Below, in pieces: positions 49,381 to 63,118 of a DNA stretch of 64,000 nt. The stretch comes from Ziziphus jujuba (taxonomy: Eukaryota > Streptophyta > Magnoliopsida > Rosales > Rhamnaceae): positions 30,607,501-30,671,500 of the forward strand of contig NC_083383.1 of NCBI RefSeq assembly GCF_031755915.1. The letters are read 5' to 3'. The notes beneath the pieces were generated by a model. That model saw nothing but the letters and a program-made list of their open reading frames with translations. It had not been told where the DNA came from and made no database searches. The position numbers were made by a program, and so were the translations under genes. Positions within the stretch are counted from its first letter, which is position 1. Each line of letters begins with the position of its first letter.

Positions 49381-50828
49381 AATATATATAATGGTTAAAC
49401 TTTTAGTTCCTGACAAACTTTTACAATATACATTGAAAAAAATTAATATCCAAATGTATTTAGTAACAACAAAATTTTTAAATAAGTTTTCAAATATAAC
49501 CGAACATATTGATTTTATTAATCAGATCAACGCTAACAAGATGCAGTGAATGTTCAAAGCTCACGTTTCAAGATTTTGGAAGATCCCAAGCTTTGATAAT
49601 AAATCAAAATTAGTAGTATTGAAATGGTTTTAATAAATAAATATATATTTTTTTAATTTTTGTTGCATATTATTATTATTATTATTTGTTCCAGTATATC
49701 TAATCTCTATTTATTCTTAATTTGTTGTTTTAAATTATTTTTTTTACAAATAATACATATAATATAATATAAAATTTTGTATGTAAATGTGCATGTAATA
49801 TATAATAACATTAAAGTTTATATTTTATTATTTAATTATTATTTATTATATTCTATATGTTATTTATATTATATATAAAAGTAAGATAGTAAAAAATATT
49901 TTCACATGTCATCATTAAATTTGAATATAATTAATTATTATAAATTATTTTTAAAATTATCTATTATGCTTATACATATCTGTATCACATAAGAATTAAT
50001 GCTAGTTGATTGTTCTATGATAATATAAAGTTTTTTTTGGGGCAAATTACTATGACAATACAGCTGCTAATGGGTATTGTTGTAATTAGATAATTATTAA
50101 ATTACAACTTCTTAGTGTTAGATTTATTAGAAATTAACATGTTAAAACATGTCAATTACTTTTAGTTTGTTTTTGTGAAGTTGTCGATAGATATAGTACT
50201 CATAAATTTGATGGAAATTATTGATTTATTTTATTTAAGCAATAAAGTGAAAAATACTGATGATCTTGTTATACGCAAAATGATTAATCAAATGAATAGA
50301 AATTTTAAAAAATAAAAATAAATATTGAAGTAAAAATACATGAAATGCATGCAAAATTTCCTTTCTAATAGAGAAACATAAGATCCAACCTTGTTGCTAC
50401 ATCTTTGTGGCCTCCAAACAAGGTTGTTTCACGTTTTCTTATTGACAAATACCTCAATTAGGTGGTAAAGATTGGAAAGCAGCAAAGCCCTTACCTAATT
50501 AAAAATATATCCAACTTTTGTGAAATTGGACCCCAATGAGTTCTATATATATTATTTGGAACCAATCATATCACCTTAAATTTTTCTTGATGGGACCCAA
50601 TTTAGACCTTATTGAAAATCTCCACGTGGATTTATATATATGTATATATATATATGGATAGATATAACATGCATGCCATATAATTGATTTGCCTCCCTAC
50701 AAATTCACTTTTATTTCCAAAATTTGGCCAGGTCTAATTAAAACATACAGCAAGGCATAGGCATATGAGCCGCGTACAAGATGTTAAAGCCGAGCTGATC
50801 GACTTCAGCCTTTTGAGCGTACAAGTAT

Positions 50829-50920
50829 GTACAGCTGCACTTTTGTATACATAATACTCTATATTTTATTTGAAAGTACAGAGTGTAGAAATTTTATTTT
50901 GGATAAAAGTACAACTGTAC
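50829..50920. repeat. Short inverted repeat, foldback element remnant
   Basis: GTACAGCTGCACTTTTGTA (50829-50847) is mirrored by TAAAAGTACAACTGTAC (50904-50920). A second GAAAGTACAGAGTGTAG phrase lies between. It looks like a tiny foldback or MITE remnant of about 92 bp. Confidence 0.6.
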
Positions 50921-53900
50921 AATTGAATTTGACTTTTGTCACATACTTCTCTCTGCAATATGAGAAAACCTTAATTGCTTTGGTACGGAGTACCAAGTGT
51001 CTTGCAAAATGACTGTAAGCGGATGACCTCACATTAAGTTTTTTTTTTTTTTTTAAATATTTAATTTAAATGATATTAGTTATCTAAAATGTGTTTGATA
51101 GTTACTTTGGAGCTCAAATAAGTACTGTTTAGACAAATGGCAAAAAAAAAAAAAAAAAGTACTTTGCCATATGTTAGCAAACAATTATAAGTATTTCTGT
51201 ATTAAAAAGAAAAAAACATTAGACGCTTTTAAAAGGAAAAGAAAAAACTACATTGATTAAAATATAATAATGCTGAAAATATTTTAATTAAAAATGCTTT
51301 TTTGTTATGTGTAATCAAATATTTTATTTCTTTTTTATAAAATATTCCTTTAATAAAAATGTTATAAAAATTAAGTGCTAATAGAAAATACTTTTAAATA
51401 TACCCTAATTAATATATATATATACATAGTTAATTTAATTATTTATTTTTTTAAAAAATTACTAAATGTACATTCAAGCAAATGTTGTAATTAACTATAG
51501 GTTGCAATAATATTTCTTTTTATATTTCCCAACAAATTAAACTGATTATTGCATAAATGCCAACTTAATATTAACCTATCAGTATCTAGAATATCGATCA
51601 CGAAAGGACAGAGATAAAATATTGTAGTAAAAGTTATATAAATGCCAATTAATTCCATATGTATAGCATTATAATATATATATATATATATTTTTATCAA
51701 ATATCTAGTGGGCTTATTATTCAGTTCCAATTATTATCACTGTGTCTGATTTATTTTTGGACTTTATTTATTAGAAAAAAAAAAAAAAAACTATCGACTG
51801 AAATCAAAACATGACAAGATAACTTGGTGCCTGGCCAGGTGGTTTGGTTTCCTTGGTTATTTATGGATTTCAGCCTCTCTTTATTTTTTTATTTTATTTT
51901 TCTTTGTTATTTAACATTTCTCAATAAGTATTAGGTAAGTATCTTTTCTTTTGAAAATTTTTCACCTAATTAATCCAACGACAAGACTAAGAACATCTCA
52001 TTATATTTTAATCTGCTTGGAAAATGTTTGCCCAATCTTCAAAGGACCAAGAACTTCAAATACAGTGTCAAGTGCAGCTATATATGTATGAAAATCAAAA
52101 CCTCTATTTTCTATCCTATTGTAGGTCGATAGCTCTGCTATAGCCTATCTACCCACAGATGTACCCAAACTCATTGTGCTCTCTTGGGCAACCTCTGTTC
52201 ACCTTTTAAAATGAGCTATTTTTTTGAAAATTATTTATAAAAAAAAAAATTCCTAGAAATTTTATATTATGAGAGGATCGCATATTTTGTCAAGTATATT
52301 TGTGATCATATATGGTACTTTTCCCTGTTTGCGAACTAATCTTTAAATTAATCCGTGGAGATCATCAAACAGGAAATTAGATATTGCAGCCATTATAATC
52401 TTGATTTGAAGTTTCCTTTTTCCACTCTCTAGATGTTTAAGGCTTAGCCATTAAGAGAGCAACCATAGCATCCTTTTTGGAGTGAGCAATTCAGATTTTG
52501 GATTATTACTAGAAAAGAAGTATTCAAAAGGGATTTAATCTTTAGTTTAATATAGGTTATGTCTCATCAAAGTGTATATGTATATTGCATACTCTGGTAA
52601 TAATTCAGAATTAAATTTTCATAGCCCCAGATATAAATATATATATATATATATGTTATTTTGCATAACCCATTGTATATAATTCTTAATTTATTTTCCC
52701 ATATTTCTTACATATACTCTGAAGCAAACAAACTAAGAAAACATACTTCTGTTTAAAATAATAATAATAATAATAATAATCATAATAAAAAAAAATAAAG
52801 AAACCATAATATCATTTTTTTTTTTTTCATAAACAGAAAGTCGACAAAGCAAAGTTTATAACTCTCCAAAGTTTGTTGCCTATTTTGACGGCTTGATATT
52901 ATTCACAATGCCTTTGCATGGGATATTTGAAGTACACGAAATAGAATTTAAGTATACTTGGCAGTTTTTGTCGCCCAATTTGAATTTTTTTACTAGCAAG
53001 GTAATTATTCTGCAAGTATTTTTCTTCATCTACGTGTCTTGACCAAATTAAATTTGCTGAATAACAATTGACTCAGCCCCGGACACACTTATGATGGAGA
53101 TATTGTCAAGATTCATTGCGAATGATCGATGACTCGTCATGTGAACAATTAAAAAGGATAGAGATATAATTAGATTGAATGGTGAATGAAATATCTTACT
53201 ATTCTTTAACAAAAATGTGTAATGTTTTGGATTATATTTGGTTCTAGTGGGTGAAGATTTTTATATTTCCTAAAAACAAGGTCTACTAATGAGTTATGAG
53301 GAATCATCTTTCCTTTCAAGCCTGAAGAAATGGAAGTAGCTTTCAATTCCATTTTGGATTAATTTGGACAATTGAACTTTCATGTGAATGAGCACCCTAG
53401 TAACTTTCAGCCTCCAACTAGGACCACCTTTGATCTAGTGAAAAACTCTTTAATGTTTGGTCTTGCAAAACATCGATACTACATTTCCTATTTTGAACTT
53501 ATCTAAGCATGCCTAAGGGTTCCTAAACGTCGTGACCTATAAAGCTAAAAGTTTTACTTATATGAGACTTATATATGAAAGATATCTAAAATCACTGTAA
53601 GTTTTTTGAATTATAATTCATTTACAAACTCAAGTGGTTGTAAGATCTGAATCATTATTATATTTTATATTATATTAATAAGTTCAGATATCATCAATAA
53701 GATGACAAAATTAGATATTTAGATTATAATTCAGGTCATTAAAATCACATATCATTAATGCGTATAACAAATAAATTATGATTCATCCAATCTAAGTGAT
53801 TATTTATTATTGTTTTTTATGAGCTTACTTTTAAAATTTGTTAAATTTCATGTTAATTATTGATTGTCCAACAATTACGTGTTATTGTAAAATACATTTA

Positions 53901-54010
53901 ACAGACATTGTTGGACATACTTTTTACTAATTATAATTTTTTTTATCAATAACAATTTAATATAATATTAGAGCCTTATAACCAAAAAGTATTTATCCTT
54001 TGTACCCTTG

Positions 54011-54150
54011 TTTATGAGTTTACATGTGAGTGGGTCTGCTTCTTGCTAACTATCCCTTTTGGAATGTAAGACCTAGTTTTTTTTTTCCCTCCCTCTTTAT
54101 GAACTTTTACGTAAGTGGGCCTGCTTTCTACTAGCTGTCCCTTTTAGAAT
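54011..54150. repeat. Diverged tandem duplication, 85-bp unit
   Basis: TTTATGAGTTTACATGTGAGTGGG..CCCTTTTGGAAT (from 54011) recurs as TTTATGAACTTTTACGTAAG..CCCTTTTAGAAT (from 54096). Confidence 0.8.
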
Positions 54151-54649
54151 AAATCCAACTTAACGTGTGCTACCATTTGTCTATTCCCAAACTCTTATCT
54201 TATAAATTTTTCCATTAAAAAAAATAAACAAGTTGATTACATATGGTATATTATTGTTTGATTATTTATTTATTTTTATTTTTTTTGTAGACTAGTAATA
54301 GCTTTTGGATATAAATTAGTTGGAACCTTAAATATGACCTTTATAGTGACAGCTAGCTAGAGAAATTTCCTTTTCCTTTTCCTTCTTCTTGTGTATTCAA
54401 ATGTTAGAAAATTATTTTTATTTCAGGGTTTGGTAGTATAGTATAGGTGTGAGCAAACAAAAATAAAGAATTTTGTTAGCCCTATATATATATATTAATC
54501 ATTTAAACTATATATTCACCAAAAAAGAAAAATTAATCATTTAAACTATATACAATATGAATACTGTAAGCTTAAGTTTGAAATCAAACTTTTTTCTGAC
54601 AGTTAATTAAAAAGAAAAAGGGAAAAGTTAAGGGACAAAGATCCAACAT

Positions 54650-54735
54650 GATTGAAGCTTAAATGGTAAAGGGTTCGCCTTTCAAACCATAAACACATAT
54701 TGATCAGTGTTTTGTCGGTAAGGTAGGTTCTAGGG
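54650..54735 (+). mobile_element. Possible tRNA-derived SINE remnant
   Basis: GAAGCTTAAATGGTAAAGGG followed by TTCGCCTTTCAAACC resembles the tRNA-like head of plant SINEs with an A box. A GGTTCTAGG phrase about 60 bases further could be a damaged B box. No clear poly(A) end or target duplication was found. Confidence 0.3.
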
Positions 54736-57700
54736 ACTAATTTGATTGGCAATAAATGTTGTACATCAATTAGTTGAAAATAAAAGTCGTATCACAATAA
54801 TATTATATATTATTTCTACTGTTTTCAATAAATTCAAAAGTCTTCAGGACATGTACTTTCTAACCGGTTGTGAGTAATATGCGATCCATCGAGGCCACCA
54901 CGACAGAAAATTAAAGGCATTTTGCTACTTTAGACTTTTTCAAAAATAATATAATAATTAAAAATCTTAATTTAGTTTTAAGGGTTAAACTTATATTAAT
55001 TGGTAATGAACAACTTTAAAATCTTCACAATTAATTAAAATTTTTACTTATATAGTCCAATTCAAAATTTAGGTTTTCTGTTGGAAATCAATGGACTTTA
55101 TTAATAAATTTTATGTCCTCGAATATTGCCAACAGATACGTATTTTTAATGAGAATTATATATTTTTTGTGGTCTGACATTAAAAAATAATTATCATATA
55201 TTAAAAAAATAATTATCATTGTCACATACACTTTCTTTCAATGGACAATATATGATTGAAATTTGAATATTATATATCTTATACTGTCTATTTGTGAAGT
55301 ATATCTCAAAATTAATGTGGGTCATTATTCGTAGGGCATGGCCACGTGGGCAACTGATAATATACAAGTACCAGCTTTTAATATAATTGAAGTTTTTTTT
55401 TTTTAATAAAAAAAATAGCATATTAATTATCCTCTTCAGAGAACTTTTAGGTACTGCCCATATCTGCATTTACATGTAGTGGCCGGTTCCTTATATTAAG
55501 GTTTTAATTAATATTTTTGATAAATGATTATGATTATTAAAATAATATAATTTAATGATATATAAGAGTTAAGAAATTAAAATTAATTATAAATTTAAAA
55601 TTTTGTAATTTTTAATTTTTATCGGATTGAATATTTCAATGGTTTGGATTTTCTATCAAAAATAAGATTGAATATTTTAATAATTTGGATTATCTAGCAA
55701 AAGCAGTAGTTGAAGATCTCAATACAAGGAACTTTACCTATACATGTAAGTGTGGAATTTCATGCCCCAATTTTCTATTGCTATTTTTTTGTCAAAAAAT
55801 AAAAAAAAAAACACACTATGAACTAGTTTTATGGATTTAATTTTCTTCCCCCCAACTTCGTGGAAAATTGACCTCCTTAGACCAGCCAAAAAGGATCCAT
55901 ATATCAGAAAATGTTTGTTGGAATGTGAAATCTGACAGCAAAACGAAATTGGAATTTGGAAATTGACAGTCGTAGTGTTAGTTTTCACACACAAAATAAC
56001 ATCGTTGCTCACCAACAAATGAAAATTTTAATGTTTTCAAACGATGATATCTGAATTCAACGATTCAATGTAATTAATATTAATAAATTTTAAAAATAAA
56101 TATTTTAATCATAATTATTCAAATTGTTATTTAATGTGTAATTGTCACTTAATATAACCGACAATAATTTAATATTTACTTATATTATATATTTTTGTGG
56201 ATAAATATTTAATTATATTATATGTTATTAGCATGGCGTGTCTTTCTATATCCTTTCACCTGCCACAAATTTAACCTTATAATCAGGTACAAGTCAGATG
56301 ACCATAAAATAACAAAATATTATTCTACCAAAAAAAAAAAATATATTATTTTACATAATATATATTATGATGTGTTCGACGATGTATGAAAGAAGTGGGC
56401 CACAGAGCTTTTGGCAAAGGATATATACGACTCAAGAATTATGAGTACAGTAGAATTTACTACAATGAACTAATTAATTTAATTCAACTTCAAAGTGGAT
56501 CAATCATTCATATATTCTTTTATAAAATTTAATGACGAAAAAGGTCCAGAAGTTAGTTATGGAAAGTCCAAAAGGAGAAGAGCATATCCAATGTTATAAA
56601 AGTGATTACGTATTATTATTATTATTATTATGTCTAATATGTTGTTTATTTCATATTGTCACAGCGGCTATCCAAAAATTTCACATTAAGACAAAAAATA
56701 TTAAATCGGACCTCATTATAATGGTGAAAAAGCCTAGGTTCATACATCAAGTCGGTTTATTTTCTTGACGGGCTACCTACCTATATATATACATAAACTG
56801 ATAAAAATATGAGTCAAACGGATCAAATGTATATAAGTATAAACATATAGAATGAACCTTTTGGTCCAATACTTTGGAATAGTACTTGAATATTACTTTG
56901 CTCCCTTAATACATGACATATCTTTTTGATTTGGGTCGTTGTTTTTGTTTTCATACTTTCTTAAGAGTGTTCCCCATTATTTCAAGAAGCCAAAATTGTG
57001 CTGATTGGGGGGACTGGGGTGGGACCAAATAAAAGTCTAAATCAAGGAGGGAAAAAAAATAAAAAAATTGTCCCATCTCAAGAACATCTCTAGCTAATTT
57101 GTGAGAATTCCAATCAAAATCGTATATTATATACCTTTTTAGTCCAACCTCACAAATCAAGATGAACCATATATGTATATATATAGGTCTGCAAATTTGG
57201 TCATAGCTGCCCTGGCCTCAATTCATATTGAGTTGGTAGAGACGCTATACCAAACATGGTCGATAAGATTTGTGAGACTAAGATGATTTTGCATAGAAAA
57301 TTACATTGAAGAATAAGTAATTTCTGATCAAATTTCTCAGCGGAAAAAAAAAATTGGATCAAATTAGCTGAGAAGAAACATAGAAATTAGTATGGAAACA
57401 AGCAAGCAAAGGAGGTGAAGAACAAAGAAAAAGAAAATTATATGCACAAGGTTGACGCCAACCGCAAAGGACCAAATTATATTCTATCCCACAAAGCAAC
57501 TTTCCGTATAAAGTTTCTCCCTTTTCCATATCGTTATCTTTCTTTTCCGTCAAATAGTAAGTTTTCAGTCCAACTTTTAGTAATACACACAAAATTGTAA
57601 TGGAAAAACAAACTATATATTTCTCTTTAACATATAAGATTCCTGCTGCTCAATGGGAACATCTATCAACAAAGAGGCTCGAGAAGTTGGAATTTAATGC

Positions 57701-59324
57701 ACAAACTTTTCTTTGGAAGTTGCGATGATCATTACTTGGTTTGTATTAAACACATATGTTAAACTGGCGTCTACCAAAAAAAAAAAAAAAAAATTGAATG
57801 TTAATTTGGCGTCTCTATGGTCCAATTGTTTATTTAGATCATGCATATTATAATATAGTTTGTCTTTTCCTTTCTGTATTTTATATGTTTATAAGATCTC
57901 CATTCTCTATTACATTCAGTTATATTTTTGTGGGAACAGTTCAGTTACGAAGTTATTATTTTTTTAAAATAATGATTTAATTTATGATAATGATATTAGG
58001 GAAAAAAAAAAAAAAAGACCATCTTTATGTTAGTTATATAAGAGGAAAATAAAACAATTTAGACTGATTTTTTACTTTGATGAGAATGAAAGCATTTTGA
58101 ATTGTTAGACTTCTCAATAATAGAGTAGCCAATCTCCATAATATATAAATATGAGACTGATAAAATAATTGTCACGAAAAACAATATGTGTCGGAATTAT
58201 TATTATCATTATTTTTTTCCTTAATAGAAACTCTGAACAAGTTCCATACAACATAAAAGGACCAAATTGATCCTCGTAAAAACTTATGAGAAATGTTTGG
58301 TTTTTAATTGTACATTTGTTAATATATATAAAGTGGAAAAACGAAAAGAGGAACAAAAAAAATCTAAACTACCATCATGCACTTACAAAAATATATGCTT
58401 AGTGGCAAAAATTTAATCATTAAATAAAATAATAATTAATACTTAAATTTAAATCTAGAATTCTAAGTATAAATATACCTTAGTACTTGTTACATAATAA
58501 TCCTTTGTATTCTAGATGAGGGAATATAACTAGAAAATACATTAGGTGACTTATTCTGTACTTATTCGAAGCACCATGCAAAGATGGTGAGTGATTTTGA
58601 CCAATGTGAAACTAAATAATTGAAAAAGATGAGCCTTTTTTTTTTTTTCTCTTCTACATTTTAGTCTAAACTTACTAGTATGAACTATATGTATATACGG
58701 TTGTTTCTTTAACCTTAAAGGATAAGTACTGCTTCAAATTTTGAAGTAGTCAATATGAAAAACCACCAACAATTTTCCCATGTGATTCATCTTGGTGTCA
58801 AAATATTAATTAATTTTTAGCTTTATATGCGGTTAATTTATTAATTTAATCACCTAGAACCTTGTTTTCCTAAGGGGACTATTATCAATTAATTTCAACC
58901 CAATAAGTATGAACAAGTTAGCTTCGCTTAAGAATCAATTAATCATACATGTCAACTGATCTTAACTTTCTTCCTTTTCTAGATTTCTCTTTCACTTTTT
59001 TATCTTTATCTTTATGTTTTGTCCCCCCACCCCCCACAAATATATATTATTATTACTATTATTATTATTATTTTTTTTACCATGTAGTTTTATCTATTGA
59101 AAGAAAATTATGTAAAGATTCTGTTAATTACATCGTAATATATAGGTGATAATATATTGTATATATGCCTGAGTATAGCTAATTATTAACTATACATAGA
59201 AAAAAAAAAACTAATTAGTAATTATAGAGTGTATATATATGTGCCTTTTAGCAACAATTAGAGTGGACCCTTTGGAATTTGATATTGGTGTACTTCAGAC
59301 ATTGTGGTTGTATAGAAAGTGTTT

Positions 59325-59551
59325 TAAAAATTGAAAATAGTAGCTCAATGGAAGAAAACCACTCAGCATTCACATTTGTGAATCCGAAAATTAAAGTTCG
59401 AGTCTTGGCAACTTTTATTATAACATCCGATGATCTCATGTCTCAATACATTTTGATGGTTTTATTCTGTAATGCTGCATGGCATAGGAGTATGATCTAA
59501 TACCTGTAATACTAAAAAGAGGCGTGTTTTTTTCTTCAGGAAAAAAAAAAA
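59325..59551 (+). mobile_element. Possible SINE with poly(A) tail
   Basis: TAGCTCAATGG (A-box-like, 59341) and AGTTCGAGTCT (B-box-like, about 59395) are spaced roughly as in tRNA-derived SINE heads, and a run of 11 A ends the region at 59551. I could not find a target-site duplication. Confidence 0.35.
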
Positions 59552-60133
59552 TAAAACAAGTGATTATGGGTAGCTAAGTTTGTTTCTTATCTAATATAAG
59601 GAAAGCAAAACGCCCCTTAGGCCCCTGCTTTTTAATAACACCAGTACCGATACTGACAAAGTACTCGAAACATATGTGAATCTTTATTTTATTTTATTTT
59701 TTGGGTTCGTTAAGTTAAAAAAATTGTAGACACTCAAGGCCCATTGGATCTTCAAGAAACATGAACCCAACTTTGGGGTTCGTTTGAGAAATATCAGCTA
59801 CAAGACGTTTTCATTAATAGTTTCACTAAATATCGGCTCAAAGTGTCTTTAACTGAGCTCAGTCCCAATCTTTTTCTTATTACAAAACTTTCAACCAAAA
59901 AAAATGAAAAAGTGTATTGCAAGAGGATAAAAAATTAAAAATCATTATGATAACAACGAGTAAGAGGCACCCCTTTTTTTTTTTTTTTTTTTTTGCTATT
60001 CTATAATTTTTATTCAATTTTTTTTTTTTCTTTCTGTTTCTATGGACTTATATTTGTTCAAATAGCATCCTCGATTACCACATAAATGCAGAGGGGGAAA
60101 GAATAAAAACTCCCAAATAGCCAAATCAAGTGC

Positions 60134-62917
60134 TCACTCTGCTCTAGCATTTTCTTTCCTAATCCACTGTTTAACTGGTCTTCTAAAATTTTGAACTTTC
60201 TGCTTCCTCGTGCCAGAATTCCTCCGAATGCTAGTGTTAGGCCTTGCTGAGGAATCACCCATATGCATTTCAGAGGTGTCTGGGGAGTCTCGCTGTTGTT
60301 GCTCATCGTATGCTTTGTTTGTCACAGTATCATTCGATGTTACTGGTAGTGGAGCAAACATACCAGGCGAAACACTAAGATGTCTTTTAGGTTCAATTAG
60401 ACCACTGTTATCTTGCTGTAACTTCAATATGGCCTCAAACCTTTGTCTTCTAGTATTCTCCAAACTCGAATGAAGAAGCTCTTTGCCATCATGGATTTCA
60501 TCACAATTCTAAATTCAATAGACAATGGTCATTAACTTCAGCAACTTAAAATGAAAAGAAAACAAAGATGTGCCACGTCAAACTAATAAGACATATAGCA
60601 ACAAGAGTTTAAAACATCAAACTGGATACTACAAAGTTATCAATATATTTTCTGTTCCATACTTAACTGGCATAATTTTTTTGCAATAAAGGTTTATCTG
60701 TACATATAAGTCCTAAATTCAGGAGATTCAACTCTTTATCATAACTCTTCTTAATGGCTTCTCACTTGCATTTTCAAATGTTACCACAACCAGGCCACAA
60801 GAAAATCGAAATTCCCAAACAGATTGAGGCATTGACTTTTAATCATTTATTGTTTTTTATTAGTTTGTTATAACTCGGTGCAATTATAAAAATGGGTAAT
60901 TTATATATGCATAGGACAGGATACAAATTATTTATATATTTGCTTTCGCTCAAGAACTAATAGGGATCACTTGAAAGCTTATAATGAACTATTTCTTCTT
61001 TTCACTTTCTTTTTTCTCTTCTCAAGGGATGAGGCATGGTTCCATGACTTAAACAACAGGATAAAACACAGTAACATGATCAACTTAAATCAAGTTAATG
61101 CACGATCTAACGTGAAAAAAGTACATTATACCATTGCATTGGATTTATCCCTTGAATTCTTTGTTGACAAATTAGATAACATACCAATTGAGAGGAATGA
61201 GATCCAACCAGGTCAAGCACATGTTCAAAGTCCCTGGTGTGAAAAACCTTGCGACAAACTGGGCAGCTTCCCATAATTTCTTCCATGGCGCCATAAGCGT
61301 CTAACAAAAAAGAATAAACTACTCATGAGAAATTAATATTTTGCAGAAGAATAGAACTGCAAAAATGTACTAGATATCACAAGTATTACAGATAACATTG
61401 CACCTCAAGCCATATATTGCATTTTATTTAAAACAACATTAGCACTATTCTTCACCATTTGAAGGAAAGCTATGTAAGTACGTATAGATAGTTGATTACC
61501 AATTAACTGCATGTATGCAATTGAAAGAAAACAGAATTGCTACTCTTCAAGAATATGAAGTTAAATACCATGCCAAAAAGTGATAAAAACAAAACACCAA
61601 ATTTCATATTCATCATTGCAAAAGCATTGCCTTCACAAGCATACCTTCTTTATTTTCCATGTCTCTTATAGGATGTGTAGTTGCGGCTGATGAATCACTA
61701 GAATTGGTTTTTTGTTCTGTTTGAAGCCAGTTCCACCACCTAACAATGCACTCACTGCCACAATTCAAAAACAAAAAGGCAAAAGTGAAACTTACATGCT
61801 CAGTGCATGCAACTTCTATAAGATGAAAGCATATTAAAATTATGCGAATAGAACTACCTGTGAAAGCAATGAAAGCAAGACAGCAACTTCATAAATGGCA
61901 AGGTATTATTCTGCTCATCTTCTGCGACCAAAGGATACAAACACAATGGACAATCACCATCAGGGTGATTCATAAGGGTGAGCTTCTCCACAGCTTCCTA
62001 AAAATATAATTTGGAATTTCAATCAATTATCTTCGATGCATAAGACAGAGTGCACCCAGTAGGTGCCCAAGAATGTCAAATACTAGAACTTCACTTTTCA
62101 TTCAAATACACAATAGAAACTTCTATGCATCCAGATGATTATCCAAGTCAAATTCTTCCACCCAGTAGGCAATGTTCAAAGAAAGAAAAAATAAAAAGAA
62201 CAACGAATGTGCTTGCAGATTTTGGTAATAATTCAAGAATTTGCTAAGTTAAAGAGAAAAACAGTTACCTCACAAAGGGCTACAAGCATTAAACAAGAGG
62301 ATAGTTCACACGCTTTTTCTTGAATATAAGATATTAAAAGCTTTTTTCTCTGTTCATCAAGACCCTTTGAATCAACAAGATCAATCCGAGGCTGTTCTAT
62401 GGGATACTATCACCACAACAAACATAGAAATATAAATTCAATGGTAAAGCACAAATTACAAAAGAAATACTAAACTGTAGAATATTTTCTATATGCATAA
62501 ATATGCCATATTTGAATTTCAAATACACAAAAGAAAAATGCTATAGGGTACCTGAAAACCTGCTTGGATACCAATAACAGCTTCCACAAACTACAAAGAA
62601 AAATAAAAATAAGTTAAAAAAAAATATGACGAAAATATCCAAAAACAATTTGTTTTTATTATGCAAAATCACGGCCATCGAAGCTTTTAGAGTAACACTT
62701 TCATATCGGATTCACATTTTATGTTATTAAAAAATAAATAAAGAAACAGGAAAAAAAAAAAAACCTAACTTTCTGTTTGGCTGCTGGGAAAAAATTACCA
62801 AAGAAAAAGATTTATTTTTATTTTTAAAATTTTTGTTCATGGTCGAATTAGAATTTCTAGGTAGGCAAACATGCTAAATGATAAGAAATTTGGGAAAGTA
62901 TGAAAACAAAAAAGAAA

Positions 62918-62948
<31 letters not shown>

Positions 62949-63118
62949 TATAAGATGGAGAAAGAAAAAACCTGTTTGGAAATGTCATCGGCGGTTCGAG
63001 GCTTGATGTGAAGGTGGATATGAGGCGGATACGAATCGAGAACCCAGCAATCTTCGCCGTACACTGATCGTAAAGCTTCCACTTCAGCCACCACCTCTTC
63101 TTCTTCTTCGGCCGCCAT
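60134..63118 (-). CDS. RNF25: RNF25-like RWD-RING E3 ubiquitin-protein ligase
   Basis: A complete seven-exon gene on the minus strand: 63118-62972, 62590-62552, 62406-62269, 61997-61858, 61754-61645, 61300-61185, 60508-60134. All junctions are GT..AG and in frame, giving 354 residues. The start is the ATG beginning MAAEEEEEVVAEVEALRSVY. Residues 1 to about 115 form an RWD domain (LRSVYGEDCW, YPPHIHLHIKP). A RING-H2-type finger follows: Cys124, Cys127, Cys149, His151, His154, Cys157, then after a 46-residue spacer Cys204 and Cys207 (SCPVCRKVF). A basic C-terminal helix resembles animal RNF25 (RFEAILKLQQDNSGLIEPK). It is followed by a Ser/Pro-rich tail and a final basic segment. RNF25 proteins attach ubiquitin; the animal protein marks a ribosomal protein at stalled ribosomes. 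The plant substrate is unknown. Confidence 0.88.
62924..62952. repeat. (TA)n microsatellite in intron 1 of the RNF25-like gene
   Basis: About 14 TA dinucleotides, roughly 20 bases inside the first intron from its donor, following a poly(A)-rich stretch. Confidence 0.9.

Larger units (their letters stand above)
49381..60133. other. Long intergenic stretch, no gene seen
   Basis: About 10.7 kb of AT-rich DNA with scattered microsatellites ((TA)n at 50635-50655, 51674-51691 and 52637-52655; (ATA)n at 52760-52782; (TTA)n at 56611-56630; poly(T) at 59972-59994). Small repeats and possible SINE-like remnants are listed separately. I found no exon I could support. Confidence 0.6.

Noticed and set aside
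55335..55352. Isolated CACGTG G-box
   Set aside because: A single six-base motif with no gene nearby is expected by chance.
60210..60473. 87-codon plus-strand frame over the last exon of the RNF25-like gene
   Set aside because: It is a shadow of the real minus-strand exon, whose splice joins and family match are clear.
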